Shown one piece after another: positions 1 to 14,715 of a DNA stretch of 64,000 nt. Positions within the stretch are counted from its first letter, which is position 1. Every line of letters starts with the position of its first letter. Both the position numbers and the translations under genes were made by a program. The stretch is from the NCBI GenBank assembly GCA_003693705.1, contig RBZT01000734.1:1-64000 (forward strand), in the 5' to 3' direction. The stretch is from Polymyxa betae (Eukaryota > Endomyxa > Phytomyxea > Plasmodiophorida > Plasmodiophoridae). The notes under the pieces were generated by a model. That model saw nothing but the letters and a program-made list of their open reading frames with translations. It did no database searches and had not been told where the DNA came from.

Positions 1-240
1 AGGATTTAGGGTTTGTATAAATAATTTTGGGATTGGTCTTGATATTTTTAGAAATTGAAATTGGAAAATGACAGCAGGATTTTTTTTGAAATTAGGGTTT
101 GGAGTTAGGGTTTATTACGTTATTGGGTGTTATAACGTGATATTATTGAAAATGGAAATTGGAAAATGACGAGCGGTGGTTTTTTGGGTGAAATGGTATG
201 GGGGGGAAATCGGGTGTGATTTTGTTATTAACTCCTCGTC
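1..240. other. gene-free left edge with degenerate telomere-like motifs
   Basis: T/G-rich, AT-rich sequence with no convincing reading frame. Three copies of a TTAGGGTTT-like motif occur at about 5-14, 91-100 and 104-113. They are not in tandem, so this is at most a decayed or interstitial telomere-like stretch, or chance in T/G-rich DNA. Confidence 0.3.
51..170 (+). repeat. short direct repeat pair
   Basis: A 22-23 bp unit containing GGAAATTGGAAAATGAC-like sequence occurs at 51-72 and again, with two differences, at 148-170. It is followed both times by a T-rich run. The function is unknown; it looks like a small local duplication. Confidence 0.5.
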
Positions 241-649
241 TACTTCCATCTAATATAATCATTCTGCATTCATCATTACAACTGTAACATCAATTTAGTA
301 GACTTGCTACACAGGAGAGCCCTGCGCCCTATACCCCGCGATCGGTCGGACCCGATATCGACCCGAACCTGTTTGGAGAAGATCCACGGATGCATGGCTC
401 AACAGTGTCGGCCGTACCATTGAAAAGAACTCTGGGTGGTTCCAAACGGTGTCTATGCAACGGTTTCACTAAACAGGGCGTGTATTGATGATATAAATGG
501 GAATGGATTTCATCTGCGTCGGTAGTTTAATTTTTCTATTTTTCTGTTTTGTTGTTAATTTGTTGGGATGAATGTGTTATTCGGATCGCGGGTTTTGGTC
601 AGTTATTGAGGTCTCCCCTAGCTCATTAGCCTCTTCCGTTTCCGATGTC

Positions 650-975
650 GATAAGGTCGACATGGACGATGGCGATAATGTCATAATCGGTGCCCCGATG
701 GAGCGGCCCAGTAACAGTAGGAGTTAATCTCGATAGCTTAACCAGTGTGTGACTGGAATCTGCTAATAAAGAAAGCCCTGGAAGGACGAACTGATCTTCA
801 GTTCGTTCAACACACGCTTGAACCGAATCCTGCCTTTCGAATTCGTGACTTTCCCTTGTCCCTGTCCCAAGTCTACTCCAGTCTTTGTTCCCGTTTCTGC
901 GCTCTCTTCTAACCTTATATATTGGCATGGTCGCTCGGTTCTTGACAGATAAGGTCGACATTGACGATGGCGATG
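650..975 (+). repeat. dispersed imperfect repeat, two copies 298 bp apart
   Basis: The motif beginning GATAAGGTCGACATGGACGA at 650-678 recurs with few changes at 948-975. Open frames across 626-1101 on the minus strand are long but resemble no known family, and the repeat crosses them. The stretch looks like degenerate repetitive DNA next to the transposase relic rather than a gene. Confidence 0.45.
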
Positions 976-1261
976 GCGGAAGATACATCGGTGTCGGAGA
1001 GAGATATCCCTCCTCGAATCGTGAAGCCAATCGTGTAGCTCCTGCTGAATGAATTGACTGGGAAGATTATGGTAGAGAAAAGCGAGATCCTCAGCGACCA
1101 CGTTGATTGCTTGTTCTGGTGAACTTGTTCAGCGGCGATTAAGTCTGTATAAAGATAAGCCTCAGCTGTGATGTGAGTGATGTCGTTCGTCCATCTCCGA
1201 ATGGGTATCTCTGCACTGCCATCTGCAAAGACAAAAAGACATTGTTTTGACTGTTGTCAAC

Positions 1262-1672
1262 TCTTGACAATCTTAGCATGAGGTCGGGCATTGTCTTGTT
1301 GGATTTTTATAGCTTGGCTCTTACTTCCACTTCGCCATTTCGCTTTAATGGCTGGGATGGCATCAAGTCAATGAGGAGCTGGATGTATTTCTCCCTTGTC
1401 ACTTCGTAGGGCTTCGTTACCAGTGTTCCCTTAGCTCTGTTTTTGGAAGCCCGATGTGCCGGCTCTTGAACCACACACGGCCAGAGTCCAATTTTGCCAT
1501 CGAACTCAGCTTTACGATGCTGGTCCCATCGTGGTCTTGCTACAGCAGCCAGAAACATCAGCCACGATGCATGAGAAATATTTGCATCGTCAGAAAGATG
1601 AGAATGTGTCCTTCGCAATAAAGCATTCCACTGAAGTGCGCAAATGGGACCATCATTTTTTATCGGAGGCAC
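1262..1672 (-). pseudogene. mariner/Tc1-type DDE transposase relic
   Basis: Reading the minus strand from 1672 gives MFLAAVARPRWD, then GKIGLWPCVVQEPAHRASKN and VTREKYIQLLIDLMP. These are typical of the catalytic core of mariner-like transposases found in protist and oomycete genomes. The next block, IKIQQDNARPHAKI at about 1311-1262, carries the second catalytic Asp but lies in a different frame, so there is a one-base frameshift near 1310. A stop follows shortly after. The N-terminal DNA-binding region and the C-terminus are missing. I infer a dead, truncated copy; no terminal inverted repeats or TA duplication were identified. Confidence 0.75.
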
Positions 1673-1903
1673 AGTAGGCGTTGCAGCTGCCGAACTGGGG
1701 TGGACCTAAGTCCTAAAATCTGTCTTCGCTTCGTAGCCTGTTCGCTCTCCGTTTTGTCTTCTCGTTTTAGCTCTGTCCTCTTCAGTCTCGCTCCTGTGGT
1801 CTTCTTCTTAGTTCTCTAGTTCGCCTCACCTTTGGGATTCTTAGGGTTCATAACATTATGCTTCGTATTCCCTCCCGTTACGGGCGCATAAAAAACGCTG
1901 CGT

Positions 1904-2130
1904 TTGTCTGAGCTGGACAGGAATCTGTTCCAGCGTCTGACTCCGGGTTACTACTTCAAGCCAACCGCCCTTCGGAAGTTGCAGGCCAGAAAGATTCTGG
2001 AGCTGGTCCCGCCCGAGCAGCAACAGGTTGTTGCGTTGGTTGCTGCCAGCAATGCTCAACAACTACGCCGTTATCGATGTGGACAACGTTGACGTGGAGG
2101 CCGTCCTTGAGGGCTCGTTTATTTTCGAAA
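1904..2130 (+). CDS. unrecognised coding fragment
   Basis: A 62-codon plus-strand frame begins MSELDRNLFQRLTPGYYF and contains KILELVPPEQQQVVALV. It is followed in another frame by NNYAVIDVDNVDVEAVLEGS from about 2060, so either an intron or a frameshift lies between the two. The helical, Leu/Gln-rich pattern faintly resembles DEUBAD-type helical domains, but too weakly to name. It sits between a transposase relic and the METTL21-like gene and may be a decayed gene. Confidence 0.3.
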
Positions 2131-2364
2131 GGTTCATGGTTGGATCCTTATTTCCTCCTCATCTAAGGCGGGAGCCAGCCGGCGTTCCCTAGCTCGCAAT
2201 CAGGGAACTTACCTAAACCATTTGTCCACAGCCGACTTCCGGTATCTTGAATTGATCTTCAGTCATTATTAATTAATCACACAACTATTCGCAACAATGC
2301 AGATCACATTCAGTTTCTACCCTGCAGGCGTTGGATGGCGAAGATTCCAGGCTAGGTTTTTATG

Positions 2365-3036
2365 TCAGAGCTTGGATATTAGGCGAGGTTGCCGATAGAT
2401 CCAGTTGATGGAGATCCGGTCGGGATCCAGGCCCATGGCGTTGAACTCGGTGACATCTTCGATGGAGTACCCGGCGTCAGCCAGCTTAGCGAAGAACATG
2501 CCGGAGAAAGGTCGGTCGGCAAATGCATGCAAGAAGGGGACGCCTACCGGTAAGATTTGCTGCAGGGTGTAGACGAGATCGTCGTGAAAGCGGTCGTCTC
2601 CGATCAGTTCTGATCCGATTACGAGATCGATCTTGGGCATGATTTTCTCTCGGATCGCTTTGCAGTCATCGCTGCCTTTTTCACCCCAAAGCAAAGGAAC
2701 TGTTTCAACGCCGCTAAGCTCAGTTCTCGCTCGAAGAATGTCGAAGCCCCAGGGACCATCGGAACAGGTTACAAAGGCGCCTTGAGATTGCAATGCGACA
2801 CCCAGATCGCCAAGTCCACTGCCTAACTCCAGAATTCGTCTGCCTCGAAGGAGATCGCCGGGATATTTGTTCTGAATGTAGGATGAGAGGACGTTCGAAA
2901 CGGTCCAGAAGAAGCCATCATCAGTCTCAATGAATTCTCTGGCGAACCCATCTAATGTCTTGGAAAGGTTCGCTGTTTCCATGACTGATACCAATACGGG
3001 GTGTTCGCGCGCCTCTGCAACCTTGTAATCTGCCAT
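2365..3036 (-). CDS. METTL21-like protein lysine methyltransferase
   Basis: Intronless frame of 223 residues. The seven-beta-strand, SAM-dependent methyltransferase fold is shown by motif I, RRILELGSGLGDLGVAL, at about residues 88-104, followed by the acidic loop VTCSDGPWGFDIL and by KIDLVIGSELIGDD in the post-I/motif II position. The layout and length (METTL21/METTL23 proteins are about 200-240 residues) fit the family that trimethylates lysines of chaperones and translation factors. The family motif DxxY/E after strand 4 reads GSELIG here, so substrate class cannot be assigned. The start was chosen as the first ATG in frame with good N-terminal length. Confidence 0.7.
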   Translation of the reverse strand: MADYKVAEAREHPVLVSVMETANLSKTLDGFAREFIETDDGFFWTVSNVLSSYIQNKYPGDLLRGRRILELGSGLGDLGVALQSQGAFVTCSDGPWGFDILRARTELSGVETVPLLWGEKGSDDCKAIREKIMPKIDLVIGSELIGDDRFHDDLVYTLQQILPVGVPFLHAFADRPFSGMFFAKLADAGYSIEDVTEFNAMGLDPDRISINWIYRQPRLISKL

Positions 3037-4587
3037 AATGCTCGAGACAATTAGACGATTCTAACTGACGCTGGAGGGACTCGAAGCAATTGCTCGCACC
3101 TAACAAATCCAGATCTTCTGTCATAGCGATCTTCCGTGATCGTCAACTATCGTCGATCATGCGAGAGTCTTTCAACTTAGAGAAATCGTCTCAGCATCAC
3201 AACTACAGACTGTCATCATCCGTGATTGTCTGCATTATATTCATGTTATTACAATGAGCGACCTGGTTCGGCAGTGATTCATGCCATGCTTCTTATCGAC
3301 TTGACGTATAGTTGAGCAAGGCTCGCTGATTCAAAAAGACCTGCACGTTGGCCTTGACAGAACGCCTCTAAATGTCCCAGAAATTGGCTGGCCTATTCTG
3401 GGCCGCATTCATTGTCTGAAACTGGGAAATGTAATGAACATGTTCAAGAGTCAAATGAGGTCTGTGACAGGCGACCCCATCGCTGTGAACGTTTGAACAG
3501 CATTGTCGCATTCTTGGTTTGGATGAATAACAGATAGAAGGAATCTTTAACATCAGGGTGAATATCACCAAGCGTCATTAAATCTCTCGCTATTTTGCCA
3601 TACATGCAATTGTATCTGCAGACAGCGAAGGGAGAATCTTCAACAGTTCCGGTAGCGTTCACGATTCCGCCTTTGGACAGGTGGCGAGCTCGAAAACTGT
3701 CGATGGTGACCGCAGATCTGGCCGCATATCAACTAGACTTGTACAAATGGGAGAACGATTTGTCCTACAAGAGAACACACGTTGATTGCCTCATCGAACG
3801 GTTGGGGTGGGCTCGAAGGAATAGAGCTGTTCAATTTCTGCCTTTATCGACTTCAAAACGTATACGTAAGCTAAAAATAATCGTCGAGAAAACTTCAATG
3901 AAACTTTCTAAACGAAGGATTAGCTTTGCAACAGATCAGTGAACCCTAACTAGACATTTAATCCAACAGCACAAAGACATAAATTGAGAAGAACACGTAC
4001 AACGATAATATCCTGTTCGGAATCATCGCCTTCTGATGATTGCATCTTTCACCCTCCGAGTTCGAAGTGGAGATAATCACTCTTGCACCCGATGATCCGC
4101 AAATAAACCAGATGAAGCTTATGGAATGACAGATTTCGTGCTCGCGTTGCCAGACCAACTGAACTCGGTTCGAGATGAGATCTGTTTTATTCCTATTCGG
4201 TTTGCAGATGGCTCCGCTTGATATTCTACAAACTCTTCGCCAGCGTTAAGATGCCAATTCCACACCGATTCGCCTACCGAATCAACAGACTAATCAGCAA
4301 TTTTTGAGGTGAAATTCTGTCAGGACTTTATTTCGATTCGTTGTCGTTGCAGAAATCCTAATAAGATGCCATCAGCATTTGCTGACATGAAGGGATCTCA
4401 ATCTGGTTGAAAAAGCCTCTATCTGATTCCAGGCGAGACGGATTGAACGCTTACAGGTCGATTGTTACCTTGTCTCAACAACCAAGAGATGCCATATGGC
4501 TGCTGTCAATTCGGCGAATGCGATTCATAAGCTTTCTTCGTCCGTATTAGGACCGTGTGATAATAGAGTCCCTAATCGACCCCAGCT
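3037..4587. other. 1.5-kb stretch without an assigned gene
   Basis: Frames of 115 codons on plus (3595-3942) and 72 codons on minus (3444-3662) overlap, and neither matches a family I recognise. The minus frame contains KIARDLMTLGDIHPDVKDSF, which looks protein-like but has no clear start or partner exons. The remainder, up to the ATG3 start, shows nothing I can name. Confidence 0.3.
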
Positions 4588-5752
4588 ATGAATTTTCTAA
4601 AAGGTCTCTCTACCCCGATTTCAGCTTGTCTGTCCTGCTGAATGATGCTCTTCAGATGTCGCTGATTACATGACCCCGATCCTGAGCACATCCCATTTCT
4701 TGCAGGTGACCAGAGAGTACATTAATGATATTGGTGGCGCCTAACACGCTTCATAGAAAGGTGTATTGACTCCAGAAGAGTTTGTTGAAGCCGGTGATGA
4801 GCTCGTCTATCGCTGCCCTTCTTGGTCTTGGTAATCATTTGCTGAAATCGTCTAGCCAGATTCGTCAATGTTGATATAGGGCAGCAGGGGATCCGAAATG
4901 CTGCAAAAAGTATCTACCGAAAGATAAACAGTATTTAGTGACAAGAAACGGTAAAGACTGCTGTTAAACAATGTTTGTTCTCTGAAATCGAAGCAAGTTC
5001 CATCATTACGGCGATCGAGCGATTACGAAATGGAGGCGGCTGCTGAACAATTACTGTAATGTTCACTAATGGTCGCTTTCATCTATTAAGGGGGCGTTGT
5101 AGAGAGCAATCGAAGGACGATACCGACGGCTGGATCGCAACTCACACGAATCGAGTCGAAACGGACATCATCGATGTGGTTGAGGTTGGAGACAGAAGTG
5201 AATCTGGTCCAGGTTTAGCAGAATTTGAAGTATTATCTCTCAAAGATGTCAAACGCCTTTTGCTAATAATGCTTTCAGCAAGAAGTAGACGAGTGTGGCA
5301 TTGACGCCGAAGTTTTTGTCGAATCAGTCAATGAATCGATTATTCGAACGCGAACCTACGATTTGACGATAACCTACGATAAATTTTACCAGACGCCTCG
5401 AATTTGGTTGTTCGGCTACGATGAGGTAAAATGCATTTGTCAGCAATTTGCGTTTTTCGTTGACGTTCTGTAGAACCATAGCCCTTTATCGACTAAGGAA
5501 ATCATGGAAGAGATCAGCTCAGATCATGCAAATAAGACGGTGACAGTCGAAGCCCATCCACATCTGTATGGCGTTTCGGTGGCATCTATTCATCCCTGCA
5601 GGCATGCTTCGGTGATCAAGACGATTATTGACCGCCTGATCGAGGCGGGATCTGAACCGAATGTTCGATCATACATGTTCTGGTTTCTGAAGCTGATCTC
5701 AGCTGTCGTTCCCACCATCAATTACGATTTCACTGTTAACGTCCGTAACTAA
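4588..5752 (+). CDS. ATG3: autophagy E2-like enzyme ATG3
   Basis: Atg3 transfers Atg8/LC3 from the E1-like Atg7 to phosphatidylethanolamine during autophagosome growth. Small exons read as [20 protein letters not shown], then [63 protein letters not shown] and LFGYDE. The catalytic loop is [11 protein letters not shown], with the active Cys in HPC at about 5600, and the C-terminus is [12 protein letters not shown]. Inferred introns are 4604-4655, 4706-4756, 4831-4879, 4951-4997 and 5056-5090 (only 35 nt), plus two more near 5230 and 5427. Each joins in phase. The flexible region between the two E2 halves is short. The usual VPC tripeptide after the TRN block reads VPS. Confidence 0.93.
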
Positions 5753-5997
5753 ACCAAACGAAAAAGCAGTTCCTAACAAACGTGACTTCAACTGAAAAAT
5801 AACGCTTTTTGCAATAATTAAAGCGAGTTTCCGTATTCAATGCAGAAAATCACAGAGTTTTTACTCTTTTTTGCATGCTTTGGTTTGTTGGGTGTCAGAT
5901 TGTGCGAGTGTTGCGCAGTTTTTTGTCTGGCTTCTTCCATCTTGGCGTCCGTATCAGAATCAGCATTCGCTAGGACAAGACCAAGCTTCTGTTAGTT

Positions 5998-6207
5998 ATG
6001 TCGGGAAAAGCGGGTAGAATTCGTCGTCTCTGTTTCGTCTGGGATCTGAAAAATTGCTGCATAGGCGGTAAGAAGAAGCCTTTGAAGCAAGCTAAGGCAC
6101 AGGGCAAGGACTATAGCGAGGAAGACCAGGAGTTCCTGAAGAAGAAGGCTGCCGAAGCTGCCGCCATGAAGAAAGCCAAGACGGATCTTTTGAAGAAGAA
6201 GAAGTAA
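5998..6207 (+). CDS. TMA7: translation machinery-associated protein TMA7
   Basis: A tiny, highly charged, ribosome-associated protein of the TMA7/CCDC72 family. The conserved start MSGKAGGKKKPLKQ is obtained only after removing an intron at 6014-6064 (51 nt, GT..AG). The rest, KDYSEEDQEFLKKKAAEAAA and a Lys-rich tail, is typical; the spliced protein is about 52 residues. The intron is a multiple of three and contains no stop, so an unspliced message would encode a 69-residue variant. It lies 245 bp downstream of ATG3 on the same strand. Confidence 0.85.
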   Translation: MSGKAGRIRRLCFVWDLKNCCIGGKKKPLKQAKAQGKDYSEEDQEFLKKKAAEAAAMKKAKTDLLKKKK

Positions 6208-6290
6208 ACCTTCGTTGCTCTCAGAAACGTCTGACTGCCCAATCCCCTCCTATTTTCTAGCAGTAGCATATCCGACGGACGCGTTCCTTC

Positions 6291-7490
6291 ATGAACGAAT
6301 CCGCCATCAGCCGGGACGTGATGAGTCGGAGGTCGGCCCCAGGCAATGGCCGACTCCCACGAGATTGCAAGCCTAACGAATGTGATTGAGATCGGCGACA
6401 TGAGCTGCGGCCTCCCCCATACAGTCGCGTCGGCCAAGTTGCTGATCTTCGCTACGTTATTCACACAGATAGTGACCTTGTCCGGTTCGCGTCGTCATTC
6501 ATCATGCTATCTTTCAAGTATATCTACCGGAACTTGGTCAAGCTGGGCCGGCCCGCCGACCAGGTCCTCCTCGGGCAACCCCAGCTAGAGACCTTGTGCC
6601 AAGTTCCCTTCAGCGACCTGGCACCGCTGACGCAGGTTCGGAGATCGCTGATCACGGTTTATAAATCGGGGCGGACGAGCTCGAAGATGATTGACCATAT
6701 CACTCGAGCTGTATATAAAGAATGGCGGTACAGATCGTCGGAGTATCCTAAGATGAAAGCGCCGCTGCAGACGGCGTGCTCGGCGATCGCATCGGGAGTC
6801 AATTCGACGAATTTGGACGAGATGGTGGCTGTCAACAGCCTCATTGAGACAGTCCATGTTCTAATGGTGAAAATGGGGTTTTTGCCAGAGACCGCTTACC
6901 ATCTCATTGCTGTCCTGATTGTGATCGAGGCGAATCCGCACCAGGTTTTCTCGACCGGGCCCGTGTCGTTGCCGAAATCGCTTGGCATCCGCAACCCATT
7001 GTTTCCGAAAGAAAAGGAAATGAAACCATATCAGATCCATATTGTTGACGATGTTCTTCTCTGCAGCCGGTTTATGGAATCGAACAATGACATCAGGTTA
7101 CGAATGCAGCGGGAATGGGATTTGTTTCGAGCAAGCAATGGCGATTGCGCTGCTGAAATTGAACAGCTTTTGCCGAAGCACAAGGCCAATCCTGCTCTGC
7201 TCAAGGATACGCTGGAGTCGGTGATTGGCAGTCGGCATCTTGCCGAGCTCCCGCCGACCTACAGGCCCTACATACTGGCTCTTTTGCTTCAGTCAGACTT
7301 TGATCAGCAGCCTGTAACTGCTGCGATGGAGACAGCAGGCGAGACTTCGACAGAGATGGCTGTAGATGGCAATGTAGCAGGGCATAGGATTTCAGTTCGG
7401 AAGTGCAAAGCTGTAGAGCAAAGCAAATTCGTCGCGAAACAACTCGCCAGGATTCGTCCGATTGCAAGTCCAAAATTGTGTGTCCCTTAA
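6291..7490 (+). CDS. unrecognised helical protein, about 380 residues
   Basis: I do not recognise the family. The main exon is open from about 6430 to 7490. An upstream exon from the ATG at 6291 (MNESAISRDVMSRRSAPGNG) joins it in phase if an intron near 6379-6436 (GT..AG, about 57 nt) is removed, which skips an in-frame TGA. The protein is mostly helical and rich in Leu and Ala, without membrane segments or a signal peptide. Notable stretches are DSDLVRFASSFIMLSFKYIY, KMIDHITRAVYKEWRYRSSE and KMGFLPETAYHLIAVLIVIE. The C-terminus is basic and ends PIASPKLCVP. It could be a diverged subunit of a conserved complex. The alternative start is Met at 6504. Confidence 0.6.
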
Positions 7491-8063
7491 AGGTTATCTG
7501 TTTGTGTGCCCAGTGAACATAATATTCTGTATAGGCTGTGCCTCTTTAATATGTCAGTCATAATATTAAATTATAAGTGTTTGCCTGTACTTGAGTCAAG
7601 CATACATCTGTTAGCCAGCTTGCTTCGATCAGAGCAGACTCCTCCACGAAAGCGCCAATGGTATCTTAACTACTACTTATTATTTAAAAGCATTTCGACT
7701 TATGAAAAATTATGTAATAAAGCCAAGAGACAGTTTTTAAAAGGAATTAAATTTGTACTTAGCCCTAATTCAAACGTCGTTAAGAAGTGTTCTCTTCCCT
7801 AATTAAACGGTCAAACAAACAAGTTCTGTCATCCGTTAATGCCTCGACGTTAATCACCTCTGACAATATATGTGAAATTGAAGGCTTTAATTCCAATATG
7901 TATGACATTATATTGATCACCAGCAAGCTGGAAAGATTGCAAAATCTGAAAGAAATTTGCCTGCCAATATAGGGTCCCGCGCTAAGTCCAGGGAGACCAG
8001 GAGTCCGCGACGGAGTCCGTACGAGGTCGTCGTGATTTTGTTGATCTGAATTAACACGAGATC
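7491..8063. other. AT-rich intergenic region upstream of RPS14
   Basis: About 570 bp, strongly AT-rich, with only short frames that end in runs of stops. The last 100 bp before the RPS14 ATG are C/T- and G/C-richer and presumably hold its promoter; no specific element can be named. Confidence 0.5.
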
Positions 8064-8498
8064 ATGTCGAAGGAGCAGGAGCCCACCTACTACGGCCCCA
8101 AGGTTCGTGAAGGCGAGCACGTGTTCGGCGTCGCCCACATCTACGCCTCGTTCAACGACACGTTCGTCCATGTCACCGATCTCAGCGGCAAAGAAACCAT
8201 CTGCCGAGTCACCGGTGGTATGAAGGTCAAGGCCGATCGTGATGAAGCCTCGCCATACGCCGCCATGTTGGCCGCCCAGGATGTCGCTGCCAAGTGCAAG
8301 GAGCGCGGCATCACCGCCATCCACGTCAAGCTCCGCGCTACCGGTGGAACCAGAACCAAGACGCCCGGCCCAGGCGCCCAGAGCGCTCTCCGAGCCCTGG
8401 CTCGTAATGGCTTGAAGATCGGCCGCCTCGAGGATGTCACTCCCATCCCCACCGACAGCACCCGCGCCAAGGGAGGTCGTCGTGGTCGCCGTTTGTAA
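8064..8498 (+). CDS. RPS14: 40S ribosomal protein uS11 (RPS14)
   Basis: Intronless, 144 residues, the usual length for eukaryotic uS11. The core reads [20 protein letters not shown], then [20 protein letters not shown], followed by [20 protein letters not shown] and [20 protein letters not shown]. It ends in the basic GGRRGRRL tail, which in the family reaches the decoding platform next to 18S rRNA. GC at third codon positions is clearly higher than in the neighbours, as expected for a highly expressed ribosomal protein gene. Confidence 0.98.
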   Translation: MSKEQEPTYYGPKVREGEHVFGVAHIYASFNDTFVHVTDLSGKETICRVTGGMKVKADRDEASPYAAMLAAQDVAAKCKERGITAIHVKLRATGGTRTKTPGPGAQSALRALARNGLKIGRLEDVTPIPTDSTRAKGGRRGRRL

Positions 8499-8634
8499 TT
8501 TCATATTATCGTCTCAATCAATACAATCGTCTTCTAGACCGATCTTTAAATCAATTCTTAAATCGTAGCTTATCAAATTGTCATTTTGAAATTCTGCAGA
8601 TTGTTGTTCATTGCGGAACATTACTTCATAAGAG

Positions 8635-9470
8635 ATGGAGAGTGTTAATGCTGAAGCGAACCCGTATGGAGGAGTCTAGCAGAATTGTATCAGAGCGAGA
8701 TGGCTAATGGTATTGCAGGGCGCTTACACGTGAAGCTTACAGGCGGCTTCGTACAGTAGACAGGCAGCTGCTCGACTATGCCGAGCTCGATCAGGTTCTG
8801 GCTGATCTCCTTCAAAGACCGAAACATGAGATTGTTGTCCCTATCAGCGAAGTGGCTTTTATACCCGGAGGTCATTGTAAACGTTGTGTTTTGCTTTTCT
8901 TGCTGATAGGATCACAGAAATTCGTGATACAAACTGCATTTTGACTCTTCTTGGAGATCAGGTTTGGCAGAATTTCGGCGTATGCGGTATGAGCTGACAG
9001 AATTTTAGACATTCGTGGAGAAAACGAATCAACGTGCTCGCGAGCTGATAGCTCGTCGACAGAAACAGCTTGAACAGCAGCGAGCTGAATTGCTTCCTCT
9101 TTTGGAGGAACAGATCGTTGATATTCGCGAGGAGTATTTCGAAGACGAGAAGCAGTCAGCACCCTGCATTCCCCAGAACCAGGCGAAACCAACAGTACCG
9201 AAAAGGGATAATGCTGTGCCGGAGCAAGAAGAGTCATTCGAGGAGTTCTGGAATCGATTAGGTTGCGATCAACTTGAAGCCGAAGAACAGAAACAAAAGG
9301 AATCGGTCTCGCAACTTCATGGATTCTTTGCTAGCAAGCCAAAACCGCCTTCTGAACCCAGCATCCAGCCTCCTGATAGTGCTGTTGCAGATGAGGTCAC
9401 ATACGAGGGAAATCCTGCACCGAGGAGGGTTTCCAGATTCAAGGCGCAGCGTCAGCAAATGAAGTCCTAA
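8635..9470 (+). CDS. URI1: URI1/Bud27-like unconventional prefoldin
   Basis: Predicted exons are 8635-8663, 8719-8870, 8918-8961 and 9009-9470; introns of 55, 47 and 47 nt all join in phase. The N-terminal half is a prefoldin alpha domain: helix LTREAYRRLRTVDRQLLDYA, hairpin VPISEVAFIPGEI and DTNCILTLLGDQTFVEKTNQ. This matches the PGxLxxTNxVTVLLGDN hairpin of URI1, and IVDIREEYFED follows. The C-terminal box PAPRRVSRFKAQRQQ matches the conserved URI end. URI nucleates the R2TP/prefoldin-like complex used in RNA polymerase assembly and also acts in translation start-site fidelity. At about 230 residues it is much shorter than human URI1 (535); the acidic middle region is reduced. Confidence 0.8.
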
Positions 9471-9531
9471 TTGATATATTGGGTTTATAAATATGGTATA
9501 AAATGGATGGATACAATGAGATGCACGAATC

Positions 9532-14052
<4,521 letters not shown>

Positions 14053-14715
14053 GGACTAACCATATACTTTGCCCGGCTGGAAATGGACCTAGCAGGGCAA
14101 GGCACACGACTCAGGCTGTTACGACGCCCAGCGAAGCGCTTGGAGAATGAATGGGAAAAGCTGGAAGATAACCAGAGACAATATCAAAATGGAGGGAGTA
14201 TGATACAGGCTTCCCTTCAATAGATGAGGCGAAACCACGTTACGATCTCGCTTCAACGTGAGAAAATTGCCTGAGAAACCAGGCCGATCTTTAGGGGCCG
14301 GTGACCGATCGAAAAAAGCAATGGAATTGGTGCGACCAGAGCCGAGCGTAACGATCGCAGACGTGGCGGGATGGGATGGGATTCAGGTCCGACCCGGCCA
14401 GGTGTTTATTTCTACAGGCTGGACGACAGCTGGAGCTGGGCGATTCTTAGAGCGACAATCCGCTGTCTGAGCAAGTTGAAGAGCAACCCACGGGCCCGGA
14501 CTTTAAACTGTACTCGAACCTTGATAAACGCTCTATGCTTCGACTCAAATCGGGGATGCTCTTCTGAACTGCAGTCTGGCAGAACTCGGTAGTCAGCAAT
14601 TGCTGTTTCTGCTATCAATCTCCAAATGGCTTCCATAAACGACGGCAGAAAACATACGAGTCAGTTTTCTGATCGTAATAATACTTGCAAATAGTTTATA
14701 ATCAAGCTGCTGCAA
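14053..14715. other. region with unassigned open frames between CHD1 and the next gene
   Basis: Head-to-head with CHD1, a plus-strand frame from the ATG at about 14084 (MDLAGQGTRLRLLRRPAKRL, basic, ending at 14223) could be a small protein or a 5' exon. Further frames on both strands (14258-14470 plus, 14371-14592 plus, 14412-14636 minus) overlap each other and match nothing I know. The CHD1 promoter must lie here. Confidence 0.3.

Noticed and set aside
6379-6436. In-frame TGA early in the unknown gene, suggesting a reassigned stop codon
   Set aside because: A GT..AG segment of about 57 nt covers the TGA, and TGA, TAA and TAG all end conserved proteins in this window, so the standard code applies.
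7917-8504. 195-codon open frame on the minus strand across RPS14
   Set aside because: It is the antisense shadow of the G/C-rich, highly biased RPS14 coding sequence and has no family match.
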